The position numbers and the translations under genes are program-made. Under the pieces are notes generated by a model. It had not been told where the DNA came from. It saw nothing but the letters and a program-made list of their open reading frames with translations, and did not search any database. DNA of 64,000 bases from Pseudomonas vlassakiae (GTDB lineage Bacteria > Pseudomonadota > Gammaproteobacteria > Pseudomonadales > Pseudomonadaceae): assembly GCF_014269035.2 (NCBI RefSeq), contig NZ_JABWRP020000020.1, forward strand, positions 1 through 64,000. The letters are read 5' to 3'. Below, piece by piece: positions 25,261 through 32,725 of the stretch. Positions within the stretch are counted from its first letter, which is position 1. Each line of letters starts with the position of its first letter.

Positions 25261-25382
25261 TTGGGCGATTTATAGGCGAAGCGAGGGGGTGCGGTCCAGC
25301 GGTTTGTGAAATTTTTTATCCTGTCAGGAAAGTTGCTGCCGGGCGTTTACTTCCCGCTGCCCGGTGAGGCTATGCTTGCTCC

Positions 25383-25784
25383 ATGAGCACCCCACTTCCA
25401 CTTCGCCAACCGTGCCCCCCTGGCGCCTGTGACTGCGGCCGCGAACACTTGGCCGAGCATCCGTCAGCGGCCCAGCGCATCCTCCTGCTCACCCGCCAGG
25501 AAGAAAAGCGCCTGCTCGAACGCCTGGAAAACCTCAAGGACCTGGAAGACCTGCAGCGCCTGCAGCAGCGGCTGTACGAAAACCTTGGCATCCGCGTGCA
25601 CATCAGCCCCGGCTTCAACGAAGTGCGCACCATGCGCGGCATCGTCATCGAACTCGACGAGCAGCCCGGCCTGTGCCGCAAGACCCGCCAGTCGATCCCG
25701 GCCGCGATCCGCCGGGGCCTGGAGCGCAACCCGCAGGTGGCGTTCCGCCTGCTCGACGCGCATGACTTGCTCAGAGACGCCTGA
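25383..25784 (+). CDS. Conserved hypothetical protein with N-terminal Cys/His cluster
   Basis: A 133-residue protein I do not recognise by family. The N-terminus carries Cys-x4-Cys-x-Cys and two histidines (residues 11-25), which could bind a metal. A charged helix rich in Leu, Glu, Arg and Lys follows (about residues 35-65, possible coiled coil), then a compact domain with VHISPGFNEVRTMRGIVIE. Codon use and third-position GC match its neighbours, supporting a real gene. It lies 88 bp upstream of mbtH in the same direction, but a PvdS-like promoter follows its stop, so it need not be co-expressed. Divergent from purU. Confidence 0.75.
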   Translation: MSTPLPLRQPCPPGACDCGREHLAEHPSAAQRILLLTRQEEKRLLERLENLKDLEDLQRLQQRLYENLGIRVHISPGFNEVRTMRGIVIELDEQPGLCRKTRQSIPAAIRRGLERNPQVAFRLLDAHDLLRDA

Positions 25785-25787
25785 GGC

Positions 25788-25811
25788 TAATTTTTCCGAA
25801 GCGCCCTACGT
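25788..25811 (+). promoter_or_regulatory. Candidate PvdS iron-starvation promoter of mbtH
   Basis: TAATT, 16 bases, then CGT. The consensus for the iron-starvation sigma factor PvdS is TAAAT-N16/17-CGT, so this differs at one position and has the correct spacing. It lies 61 bp upstream of mbtH. Expression of the MbtH/thioesterase pair under iron limitation with pyoverdine synthesis is therefore likely, though inferred. Confidence 0.5.
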
Positions 25812-25872
25812 CTACCTGAGAACCTCCCTGCGCCAGGTGTGCAGCGGTATTCATCACTCAAGGAGACAGGCA

Positions 25873-26094
25873 ATGACTTCCGTATTCGACCGCGACGATA
25901 TCCAGTTCCAGGTAGTGGTCAACCACGAAGAGCAATACTCCATCTGGCCGGACTACAAGGCCATTCCCGAAGGCTGGCGCGCCGTGGGCAAGAGCGGCCT
26001 GAAGAAGGATTGCCTGGCCTACATCGATGAAGTCTGGACCGACATGCGGCCCTTGAGCCTGCGCCAGCAGATGGCCGCAGCTGCTGCCCAGTGA
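25873..26094 (+). CDS. mbtH: MbtH-family protein
   Basis: Small NRPS activator, 73 residues, which binds and stabilises adenylation domains. The family hallmarks are present: NHEEQYSIWPDY with its conserved Trp, IPEGWRAVG and CLAYIDEVWTDMRPLSLR with the second and third Trp. ATG 25873 follows a good AAGGAGA. Its stop overlaps the GTG start of the thioesterase gene (GTGA). In P. aeruginosa the same pair (an MbtH protein and a type II thioesterase) works in pyoverdine synthesis; the same is likely here though no NRPS gene is in the window. Confidence 0.93.
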   Translation: MTSVFDRDDIQFQVVVNHEEQYSIWPDYKAIPEGWRAVGKSGLKKDCLAYIDEVWTDMRPLSLRQQMAAAAAQ

Positions 26095-26810
26095 CCCCGC
26101 TCAACCTGCTGTGCCTGCCGTATTCCGGGGCCAGTGCCATGGTCTACAGCCGCTGGCGGCGCAAGCTGCCGGCCTGGCTGCAGGTGCGCCCGGTCGAACT
26201 GCCTGGGCGGGGGGCGCGCATGGGCGAGCCGCTGCAGACCGACATGCAGGCGCTGGCCCGGCAGTTGGCCAGTGAGCAACGCCTGGCCGTCAACGCACCT
26301 TATGCGTTGCTCGGCCATAGCCTTGGCGCACTGCTGGCCTTCGAACTGGCCCACGAACTGCGCGCACTGGGCTGCCCAGCTCCGCTGGCGCTGTTCGCTT
26401 GCGGCACGGCGGCGCCCACCCGGCGCGAGGATTACGATGGGCGCAACTGGCGCGAGCCCAAGACCGATGACCAGCTCAAGTCCGAACTGCGCGAACTCAA
26501 TGGCACGCCGGAGGAGGTGCTGGCCAATGCCGAGCTGATGAGCCTGACCTTGCCCACCCTGCGCGCCGATTTCCTGCTCTGCGGTCGATATCTCTACCGT
26601 CAGCGGCCTGCCTTGCAGTGCCCGCTGCACGTGCTCGGTGGCGAAGCGGACCGGGCCAGCGCAGAGCAACTGCAGGCCTGGCGCAGGGAAACCCTCGGTG
26701 CCTTTTCGCTGCAGATGTTCCCCGGCGGCCACTTCTTCATCCACGAGCACGAGGACCGGGTGCTCGCCGCGTTGACTCAGGCCCTTGAGGCGTATCGGCT
26801 TTCTGCCTGA
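26091..26810 (+). CDS. Type II thioesterase for non-ribosomal peptide synthesis
   Basis: Alpha/beta hydrolase of 239 residues that clears misprimed or stalled acyl groups from NRPS carrier domains. It has LLCLPYSGASAMVYSRW at the N-terminus, the nucleophile Ser77 in GHSLGA, the acid region VLGGEADR and His in FPGGHFFIHE. GTG start at 26091 overlaps the mbtH stop, indicating translational coupling and a shared function, most likely pyoverdine synthesis. Confidence 0.92.
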   Translation: MTPLNLLCLPYSGASAMVYSRWRRKLPAWLQVRPVELPGRGARMGEPLQTDMQALARQLASEQRLAVNAPYALLGHSLGALLAFELAHELRALGCPAPLALFACGTAAPTRREDYDGRNWREPKTDDQLKSELRELNGTPEEVLANAELMSLTLPTLRADFLLCGRYLYRQRPALQCPLHVLGGEADRASAEQLQAWRRETLGAFSLQMFPGGHFFIHEHEDRVLAALTQALEAYRLSA

Positions 26811-26867
26811 TTGACGGCGCCGCCTGCCTGGGGGAGGCTAGGCCTTTTTCCAGGCAAGAGGCGGACA

Positions 26868-27419
26868 ATGCTGATCGAACATCACAAGGCCACGTTGCTG
26901 GTGGTCGACATCCAGGAAAAGCTCATCGGCGCCATGAGCGACCCTCGAGGCACTCGCGCCCGAGCGCGCTGGTTGCTCTCGGCCTGCCATGACCTGGAAC
27001 TGCCGATCGTGATGTCCGAGCAGTACCCCAAAGGCCTGGGTCATACCTTGTCGGAACTGATCGCGGTGGCCCCGGCGGCAGAGGTGGTGGAAAAGACCCA
27101 TTTCTCCTGCGTGGCCGCCCAATGCTTGCCGGCCGGCCTGATGGCCCGTGAGCAGGTGATCGTCTGCGGCATGGAAACCCACGTCTGCGTGCTGCAGACC
27201 GTGCTTGGCCTGCTGGCGCTGGGCAAGCAGGTGCTGGTGGTCGAGGATGCCTGCGACAGCCGTACCCCGGCCAACAAGGCCGCAGGCCTTGCGCGCATGC
27301 GCCAGGCCGGGGCGCAGGTGGTGACCGGGGAGATGGTGCTGTTCGAGCTCATGGGCAGCGCCAGCCACCCGCAGTTCCGCCACATCAGCAAGACCTACCT
27401 GGTCGGTGAACAGCCCTGA
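26868..27419 (+). CDS. Isochorismatase-like cysteine hydrolase
   Basis: Cysteine hydrolase of the isochorismatase/nicotinamidase superfamily, 183 residues. The catalytic triad is Asp14 (LVVDIQEKL), Lys76 (VVEKTHFSC) and Cys107 (GMETHVCVLQ). It is of the short YcaC-like type, so a true isochorismatase role in siderophore synthesis is not implied; an amide or imide hydrolase is equally possible. ATG 26868 follows AAGAGGCGG. It lies 57 bp after the thioesterase in the same direction. Confidence 0.88.
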   Translation: MLIEHHKATLLVVDIQEKLIGAMSDPRGTRARARWLLSACHDLELPIVMSEQYPKGLGHTLSELIAVAPAAEVVEKTHFSCVAAQCLPAGLMAREQVIVCGMETHVCVLQTVLGLLALGKQVLVVEDACDSRTPANKAAGLARMRQAGAQVVTGEMVLFELMGSASHPQFRHISKTYLVGEQP

Positions 27420-27430
27420 ACGGCCGTCTG

Positions 27431-28498
27431 TTGGCGGCCGGGCTGATGGCCCTGGCGCTGTTGCAGGGGTGCGCCGGGCGGCGCGAGGAAGAGCCGGAGG
27501 CCGACCCGGCCAAGGTGCGTGCCCAGCTGATGCGCCTGCTGCCGGCCCAGGCCAAGGACCGCGAAGGCTGGGCCAGGGATATCCAGGTGGCGTTCGAGGC
27601 CCAGCGCATTGCGCCGAGCAAGCGCAACCTGTGCGCGGTGCTGGCGGTGACCGAGCAGGAGTCGACCTTCAATGCTGACCCGCAGGTGCCCGGCCTCGGG
27701 CGCATCGCCCGTGCGGAAATCGACCGCCGGGCGGCGCGCCTGCATATTCCCAAGCTGCTGGTCGATGCTGCACTGAAGACGCCTTCAGGCAATGGCCAGA
27801 GCTATCAGCAGCGCCTGCTGGCAGTGCGCAGCGAGAAGCAGCTGAGCGCGCTGTACGACGAGTTCATCGCTCGCTTGCCGTTGGGCAAGACCTTGCTGGA
27901 CGGCTTGAACCCCGTGCATACCGGCGGGCCGATGCAGGTCAGCATCGATTTCGCCGAGAAGCACGCCAAGGATTATCCCTACACCTATGACGGCACCATT
28001 CGCCAGGAAGTCTTCAGCCGCCGTGGCGGCATGTACTTCGGTATTGCCCATCTGCTCGGCTATCCGGTGCATTACGAGCGCCAGCTGTACCGCTTCGCCG
28101 ATTTCAACGCAGGGTGGTACGCCAGCCGCAATGCCGCGTTCCAGGCTGCCTTGAGCAAGGTCACGGGGGCAGCCCTGGCGCTGGATGGCGACCTGGTCGC
28201 CCCCGGGTCGATCATGCCCGGCAGCACTGAGCAGGCGGCGCGCAAGCTCGGGGTCAAGCTGGGGCTGCGCAACACGCAGATCCGCAACCAGCTGGAGCTC
28301 GGTGACAGCCTGGCGTTCGAGGACAGCAAGCTGTACAGCGGGGTGTTTGCCCTGGCCGATGCGGCGTCAGGCAAGCCGCTGCCGCGGGCCGTGCTGCCGG
28401 GGATCGAGCTGAAGAGCCCGAAGATCACCCGTAAACTGACGACCGCCTGGTTTGCCGGGCGGGTGGACGAGCGTTATGAGCGGTGCATGAATCGATAG
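27431..28498 (+). CDS. DUF1615 lipoprotein
   Basis: Predicted outer-membrane-directed lipoprotein, 355 residues from the TTG at 27431, with lipobox LLQGC placing the lipidated Cys at residue 14. The rest is a DUF1615 domain with EQESTFNADPQVPGLG, NPVHTGGPMQVSIDFAE and YRFADFNAGWYASRNAAFQ, reminiscent of lytic-transglycosylase-like folds. The start is uncertain: a CTG at 27416 overlapping the previous stop would give a better signal with Asn-Gly-Arg at the front, and ATG 27446 would leave too short a signal. No function is established for the family. Confidence 0.8.
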   Translation: MAAGLMALALLQGCAGRREEEPEADPAKVRAQLMRLLPAQAKDREGWARDIQVAFEAQRIAPSKRNLCAVLAVTEQESTFNADPQVPGLGRIARAEIDRRAARLHIPKLLVDAALKTPSGNGQSYQQRLLAVRSEKQLSALYDEFIARLPLGKTLLDGLNPVHTGGPMQVSIDFAEKHAKDYPYTYDGTIRQEVFSRRGGMYFGIAHLLGYPVHYERQLYRFADFNAGWYASRNAAFQAALSKVTGAALALDGDLVAPGSIMPGSTEQAARKLGVKLGLRNTQIRNQLELGDSLAFEDSKLYSGVFALADAASGKPLPRAVLPGIELKSPKITRKLTTAWFAGRVDERYERCMNR

Positions 28499-28528
28499 CG
28501 CATGGCCAAGGCCCGGCACGCAGCCTGT

Positions 28529-29440
28529 TCAGGCCGACAGCAACGGCCAGCCTTGGTGATGCTCCACCAGAAAATCCACGAACACCCGCACCCGTGCCGG
28601 CATCGCCGGCCCGCCGACGAACACCGCATGCAGCGGTTCGCGGTCGCCTGGGTTGTAGTCTTCCAGTAGCGCCACCAGTTGACCGTTTTTCAGCTCATCG
28701 GCTACGGTAAAGGTCCCGATCCGGGCAATGCCCGCCCCCAGCCTGGCCAGTTGCGCCAACGCCTCGCCACTGCTGCACTCGATATTCCCCGTCACCTTCA
28801 GTGAAAAATCCTCCCCCGCCCGGCGAAACGGCCAATCCGGTGCAGCACGCCGGAAGTTGAAGCGCAGGCAGTTGTGCTGCGCCAGGTCCTCCGGCACCTG
28901 CGGCGCGCCACAGCGTGACAGGTAGTCGGGCGAAGCGACCACCACCTGGCCTGTATGACCGATGCAGCGTGCACTGAGCGAGCTGTCTGGCAGCTGGCCG
29001 AAGCGCAGCGCCACGTCGGCCTGACCGCCATGGATATCGGCGATTTCATCGCTCAGCGTCAGGTCCACCAGCACCTGCGGATACAACGCGCTGAACGCCG
29101 TCAGCAACGGCACTACCGTCTGCCGCCCGTGCCCCAGCGCGGCGCTGACCCGCAAGCGCCCGCGCGGCACGCCCTGATCGGTGATCGCCTCTTCGACTTC
29201 CAGCAGGTCGGCCAGGATGCGCCGCGCCCCGCGCAGGTAAGCCTCGCCCTCGGTGGTGAGGGTGATGGCCCGGGTGGTGCGCAGCAGCAGGCGGGTACCC
29301 AGGCGCTGCTCGGCGCGGGCGATGATGCGGCTCACCGCCGAGGGTGTCAGGCCCAGCTCGCGGGCCGCGGCAGACAGGCTACCCGCATCCACCACCTTGG
29401 CAAAAACCTCCATCTCCCCGGATCGCCCGTTGAAGTCCAT
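28529..29440 (-). CDS. LysR-family transcriptional regulator
   Basis: LysR-type regulator, 303 residues, of the CrgA-like group: MEVFAKVVDAGSLSAAAREL, LTPSAVSRIIARAEQRLG in the HTH, and DVALRFGQLPDSS and ASPDYLSRCG in the effector domain. Divergent from an MFS exporter with 94 bp between, so it probably represses or activates that exporter in response to its substrate. Confidence 0.88.
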   Translation of the reverse strand: MDFNGRSGEMEVFAKVVDAGSLSAAARELGLTPSAVSRIIARAEQRLGTRLLLRTTRAITLTTEGEAYLRGARRILADLLEVEEAITDQGVPRGRLRVSAALGHGRQTVVPLLTAFSALYPQVLVDLTLSDEIADIHGGQADVALRFGQLPDSSLSARCIGHTGQVVVASPDYLSRCGAPQVPEDLAQHNCLRFNFRRAAPDWPFRRAGEDFSLKVTGNIECSSGEALAQLARLGAGIARIGTFTVADELKNGQLVALLEDYNPGDREPLHAVFVGGPAMPARVRVFVDFLVEHHQGWPLLSA

Positions 29441-29534
29441 CTGTGCCTCCAGCGCAAAGGTGGTTAGCTCAAAACCGGTCTAGTGCATTCAAAAGTCTGA
29501 TCGTAGCATTCCCGTCATAGATAAGGAGCCTTGT

Positions 29535-30701
29535 ATGCGTATCAATCCCCCTCTCGTGGCGCTCGCCATCGGTGCCTTCGGCATCGGTGTCACCGAGTTC
29601 GCCCCCATGGGCATGCTGCCCGGCATTGCCAGCGACCTCGGCGTGTCGATCCCGGCGGCAGGCCTGCTGGTCAGTGCCTACGCGTTAGGCGTGCTGATCG
29701 GTGCCCCGTTGATGACCCTGGCCACCGGCAGAGTGCCGCGGCGCTACCTGCTGATCGGCCTGATGGCCATCTTTACCCTGGGCAACCTGCTGTCGGCCCT
29801 GGCCACCGATTACCAGAGCCTGCTCATTGCACGGGTGGTGACCTCGCTCAACCACGGCGCCTTCTTTGGCGTCGGCTCGGTGGTGGCGGCCAGCGTGGTG
29901 CCGCCCGAGAAGCGGGCAGGGGCGGTGGCCGCCATGTTCATGGGCCTCACCCTTGCCACCATCGGCGGTGTGCCGCTGGCCACCTGGTTCGGTGAGTTGC
30001 TCGGCTGGCGCACGGCGTTCTGGGGCATTGCCGGCCTGGGCCTGGTGGCGATGGCTTCGCTGTGGTTTGCACTGCCCAGTGTGCCGCTGCCCAAGAGCGC
30101 GGGTGTGATGGCCGAAATCCGTGTGCTGGGGCGTGGGCCGGTGCTGGCGGCGCTGGCCCTGACCGTGGTCGGCTCCAGCGCGATGTTCACCGTGTTCACC
30201 TACATTGCACCGATCCTGCACAGCCAGGCGCAGGCTTCCACGACCTTCATCACCGCCATGCTGGTGCTGTTCGGCATTGGCCTGACCCTGGGCAACGTGT
30301 GGGGCGGCAAGGCCGCGGATCGCTCGGTCGAGCGCACCTTGATCGTGTCGTTGCTGGTGTTGATTGCCGTGCTGCTGGTGTTCCCGGCGATGCTTGGCTG
30401 GTCGCTGCCGACGGCGCTGGCAATCCTGGTCTGGGGCATTGCCAGTTTCGCCCTGGTGCCGCCGCTGCAGATGCGCGTGATGGATGCCGCCAAGGACGCG
30501 CCCAACCTGGCTTCGGCGGTGAACATTGGCGCGTTCAACCTGGGCAACGCGATAGGTGCGGCGCTGGGGGGCGCGGTGATCAACGCAGGGTTGGGCTATC
30601 CGGCGGTGTCGTATGCCGGGGCAGGGATGGCGCTGCTGGGGCTGCTGCTGACCATCGCCTGGCGGACGCGGCCGGTAGTGCCGGTGCAGCAGGCGGCGTA
30701 A
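29535..30701 (+). CDS. MFS transporter (drug/sugar efflux type)
   Basis: Twelve-span major facilitator, 388 residues, of the DHA1 group (AraJ/YdhP-like): FGIGVTEFAPMGMLPGIA in the first span, GVLIGAPLMTLATGR with the loop-2/3 motif, and RVVTSLNHGAFFGVGSVVA. Likely an efflux pump for a small organic compound. ATG 29535 is preceded by AAGGAG. Controlled probably by the divergent LysR gene. Confidence 0.9.
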   Translation: MRINPPLVALAIGAFGIGVTEFAPMGMLPGIASDLGVSIPAAGLLVSAYALGVLIGAPLMTLATGRVPRRYLLIGLMAIFTLGNLLSALATDYQSLLIARVVTSLNHGAFFGVGSVVAASVVPPEKRAGAVAAMFMGLTLATIGGVPLATWFGELLGWRTAFWGIAGLGLVAMASLWFALPSVPLPKSAGVMAEIRVLGRGPVLAALALTVVGSSAMFTVFTYIAPILHSQAQASTTFITAMLVLFGIGLTLGNVWGGKAADRSVERTLIVSLLVLIAVLLVFPAMLGWSLPTALAILVWGIASFALVPPLQMRVMDAAKDAPNLASAVNIGAFNLGNAIGAALGGAVINAGLGYPAVSYAGAGMALLGLLLTIAWRTRPVVPVQQAA

Positions 30702-30766
30702 CGGACGGTGGGCTGCAAAGCAGCCCCGTTTGTGTAGACTTGCCAGGTGCCGATAAGGAAATCACC

Positions 30767-31129
30767 ATGCATCCCACCCAAGCCGACGTCGAAGCTTTGC
30801 TGTCCTACCAGTCCCGGCTCTACCCCAATGGCGTAGCGATCAAGACCTACACCCTCAAGGAAGGCAGCCGTTGGCCCGACTATGAAGCAGTGGTCAGTGC
30901 CTTTTACAAGGAGGCCGGCAGGGACTGCTGGACCGACGTCAATTACCGGCCCGCCGCCGACCACCTGCTCAGTGCCCCCGACACCATCGCCCAAGCCACC
31001 TTGCCCCAACTGCAGAGCCTGCTGACCTACTGCGTGCGCGGTGAACGTTTCTGTGACGGCCATTGGGCGGCCATGATCGAACGGGGCCACGTGCAGCGCA
31101 TCCTCTCGCGTTTGGCCGCGTTTGCCTGA
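30767..31129 (+). CDS. Conserved hypothetical protein (possibly DUF6508)
   Basis: Soluble 120-residue protein. The C-terminal stretch CVRGERFCDGHWAAMIERGH with its paired cysteines looks like the DUF6508 family, which I recognise only tentatively. ATG 30767 follows AAGGA with appropriate spacing. It sits between an MFS gene and the sigma-factor gene, with a possible Fur site downstream. No function can be assigned. Confidence 0.65.
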   Translation: MHPTQADVEALLSYQSRLYPNGVAIKTYTLKEGSRWPDYEAVVSAFYKEAGRDCWTDVNYRPAADHLLSAPDTIAQATLPQLQSLLTYCVRGERFCDGHWAAMIERGHVQRILSRLAAFA

Positions 31130-31162
31130 GGGCACATAAATAGCTTGGCTTGATACGCTGGT

Positions 31163-31181
31163 GCAAATTAGAATCGGTCGC
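31163..31181 (+). promoter_or_regulatory. Candidate Fur box upstream of the sigma-factor gene
   Basis: The 19-mer matches the Fur consensus GATAATGATAATCATTATC at 11 of 19 positions and lies 26 bp upstream of the fecI-like start. FecI-type sigma genes are usually Fur-repressed, which supports the site, but the match is modest. Confidence 0.35.
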
Positions 31182-31206
31182 ATTCAAGCCTTGCCAGAGC
31201 CGACCC

Positions 31207-31716
31207 ATGACCGATCTCGCTCCGCCTCCGGAGCCCAGCCTGCCTGCCCTCTACCGCGACCACCGCGGCTGGCTGGAAGCCTGGCTGCGGCGGCGCCTGG
31301 GCAACGCCTGGGATGCCGCCGACCTCAGCCAGGACACCTTCCTGCGGGTGCTCACCAGCGCCCAGCCGCTGGCGGACATTCGCCAGCCGCGTGCTTACCT
31401 GCTGACGGTGGGCAAGCGCCTGCTAAGCAACTTCCACCAACGCCGCAGCCTGGAACAGGCCTACCTCGACGCCTTGGCGCAACTGCCCGAGCAGAGCCTG
31501 CCGTCGCCGGAGCACCGCTGGATCCTGCTGGAAACCTTGCATGCACTGGATGAGCTGCTCGACGGCCTCAAGGCCCCGGTGCGCAAGGCCTTCCTCTGGA
31601 ACCAGGTGGAAGGCCTGGGCTACCGCGCAATCGCCGAACGCCTCGATGTCTCTGAACGCACGGTAAAACGCTACATGGCGCAGGCCTACGAGCATTGCCT
31701 GCTGGCAGAACTGTAA
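31207..31716 (+). CDS. FecI-type ECF sigma factor
   Basis: Iron-starvation sigma factor of 169 residues. Region 2 is at about 10-80 (LYRDHRGWLEAWLRRRLG, DAADLSQDTFLRVL) and region 4 at 100-165 (AFLWNQVEGLGYRAIAERL, DVSERTVKRYM). It would direct RNA polymerase to the TonB-receptor gene 32726 when the receptor signals substrate. ATG 31207 was chosen because upstream in-frame residues do not match the family. Its stop overlaps the anti-sigma gene start (TAATG). Confidence 0.92.
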   Translation: MTDLAPPPEPSLPALYRDHRGWLEAWLRRRLGNAWDAADLSQDTFLRVLTSAQPLADIRQPRAYLLTVGKRLLSNFHQRRSLEQAYLDALAQLPEQSLPSPEHRWILLETLHALDELLDGLKAPVRKAFLWNQVEGLGYRAIAERLDVSERTVKRYMAQAYEHCLLAEL

Positions 31717-32660
31717 TGGCCGCGCCTGCCACCAACGCCCGCGAAGTGGTGCGTGCTGCCGCCCGCTGGCTGGCGCTGCTGGAGTCCGGCCAGGCCAGCC
31801 AGCGCGACCTCCAGCGCCTGGCGCAATGGCGGGCCAGCGACAGCCAGCACGAGAACGCCTGGCAGAAGGCGCAGCTGCTGCGCCAGCGCTTCTCGCAACT
31901 GCCTGGCGAGTTGGCCATGGCAACGCTCGATCGGCCGGACGCTGGCCGCCGTGCCTTGCTCAAGCAGGCTCTAGGCGTTGCCGCGCTGGTACCGACGGCC
32001 TGGCTGCTGAGCCGGCAGTTGCCCCTGGATGCCTGGACCGCCGACCTGCATACCGCGGTCGGCGAACGCAGGCAGCGGGTATTGAACGACGGAACGACCT
32101 TGCAGCTGAACACTGACAGCGCCGTCGATGTCGACCTCGCGGCCCGGCGCGTGAAACTGCTGCGGGGCGAGGTGGCGGTCGCGGTCCCCGATGCGGTCGA
32201 ACTGGTAGTGCAGGTGCCGTTTGGCCAGGTCCAGGTCAGGGGAGGCGAGGTCTGCGTGCGGCTTTTCGATCAGGCTTGCCGGGTGTCGGTGGTAAATGGC
32301 TTCGCGACTCTGCAGCCGCTGCGCGGCGGTGCCGTGGTGCTGCAGGCCGGCCAGCAGGCCAGCTTGCGTGCCAGCGGGCCAGGCCCGGTCATGGCCGTGG
32401 ATGATCTGCTGTTGGGCTGGCGCGACGGCGTGCTGCGCCTGGAAGACCGCCCGCTGGGCGACCTGCTGCACGAGCTGCGCAGGTACCGTCCGGGCCTGCT
32501 GCGTTGGGCAGTGGAGCTTGAACGGCTGCGGGTCACCGGCACCTTTCGCCTCGACGACACCGACCGAGTGCTGGCGCTGCTCGCCGCCAGCCTGCCGCTG
32601 GAGGTGCATGCGCGCACCCGTTACTGGGTGACGCTGGTCCCCCGAGAAAATCGTGCCTGA
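31716..32660 (+). CDS. FecR-family transmembrane anti-sigma factor
   Basis: FecR-like regulator, 314 residues. The N-terminal cytoplasmic anti-sigma part contains AAARWLALLESGQ, a single span lies near residues 75-100 (ALGVAALVPTAWLLSRQ), and the periplasmic FecR domain runs from about 105 with RVLNDGTTLQLNTDSAVDV and LRGEVAV. It relays the signal from the receptor's N-terminal domain to the sigma factor. Translationally coupled to the sigma gene. Confidence 0.92.
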   Translation: MAAPATNAREVVRAAARWLALLESGQASQRDLQRLAQWRASDSQHENAWQKAQLLRQRFSQLPGELAMATLDRPDAGRRALLKQALGVAALVPTAWLLSRQLPLDAWTADLHTAVGERRQRVLNDGTTLQLNTDSAVDVDLAARRVKLLRGEVAVAVPDAVELVVQVPFGQVQVRGGEVCVRLFDQACRVSVVNGFATLQPLRGGAVVLQAGQQASLRASGPGPVMAVDDLLLGWRDGVLRLEDRPLGDLLHELRRYRPGLLRWAVELERLRVTGTFRLDDTDRVLALLAASLPLEVHARTRYWVTLVPRENRA

Positions 32661-32725
32661 GGCTGTCCCCTTTTTTTCCCTCGTCGGTCATTACCGATAA
32701 GAGAACGCAAAGGGAGCCTGTTTCA

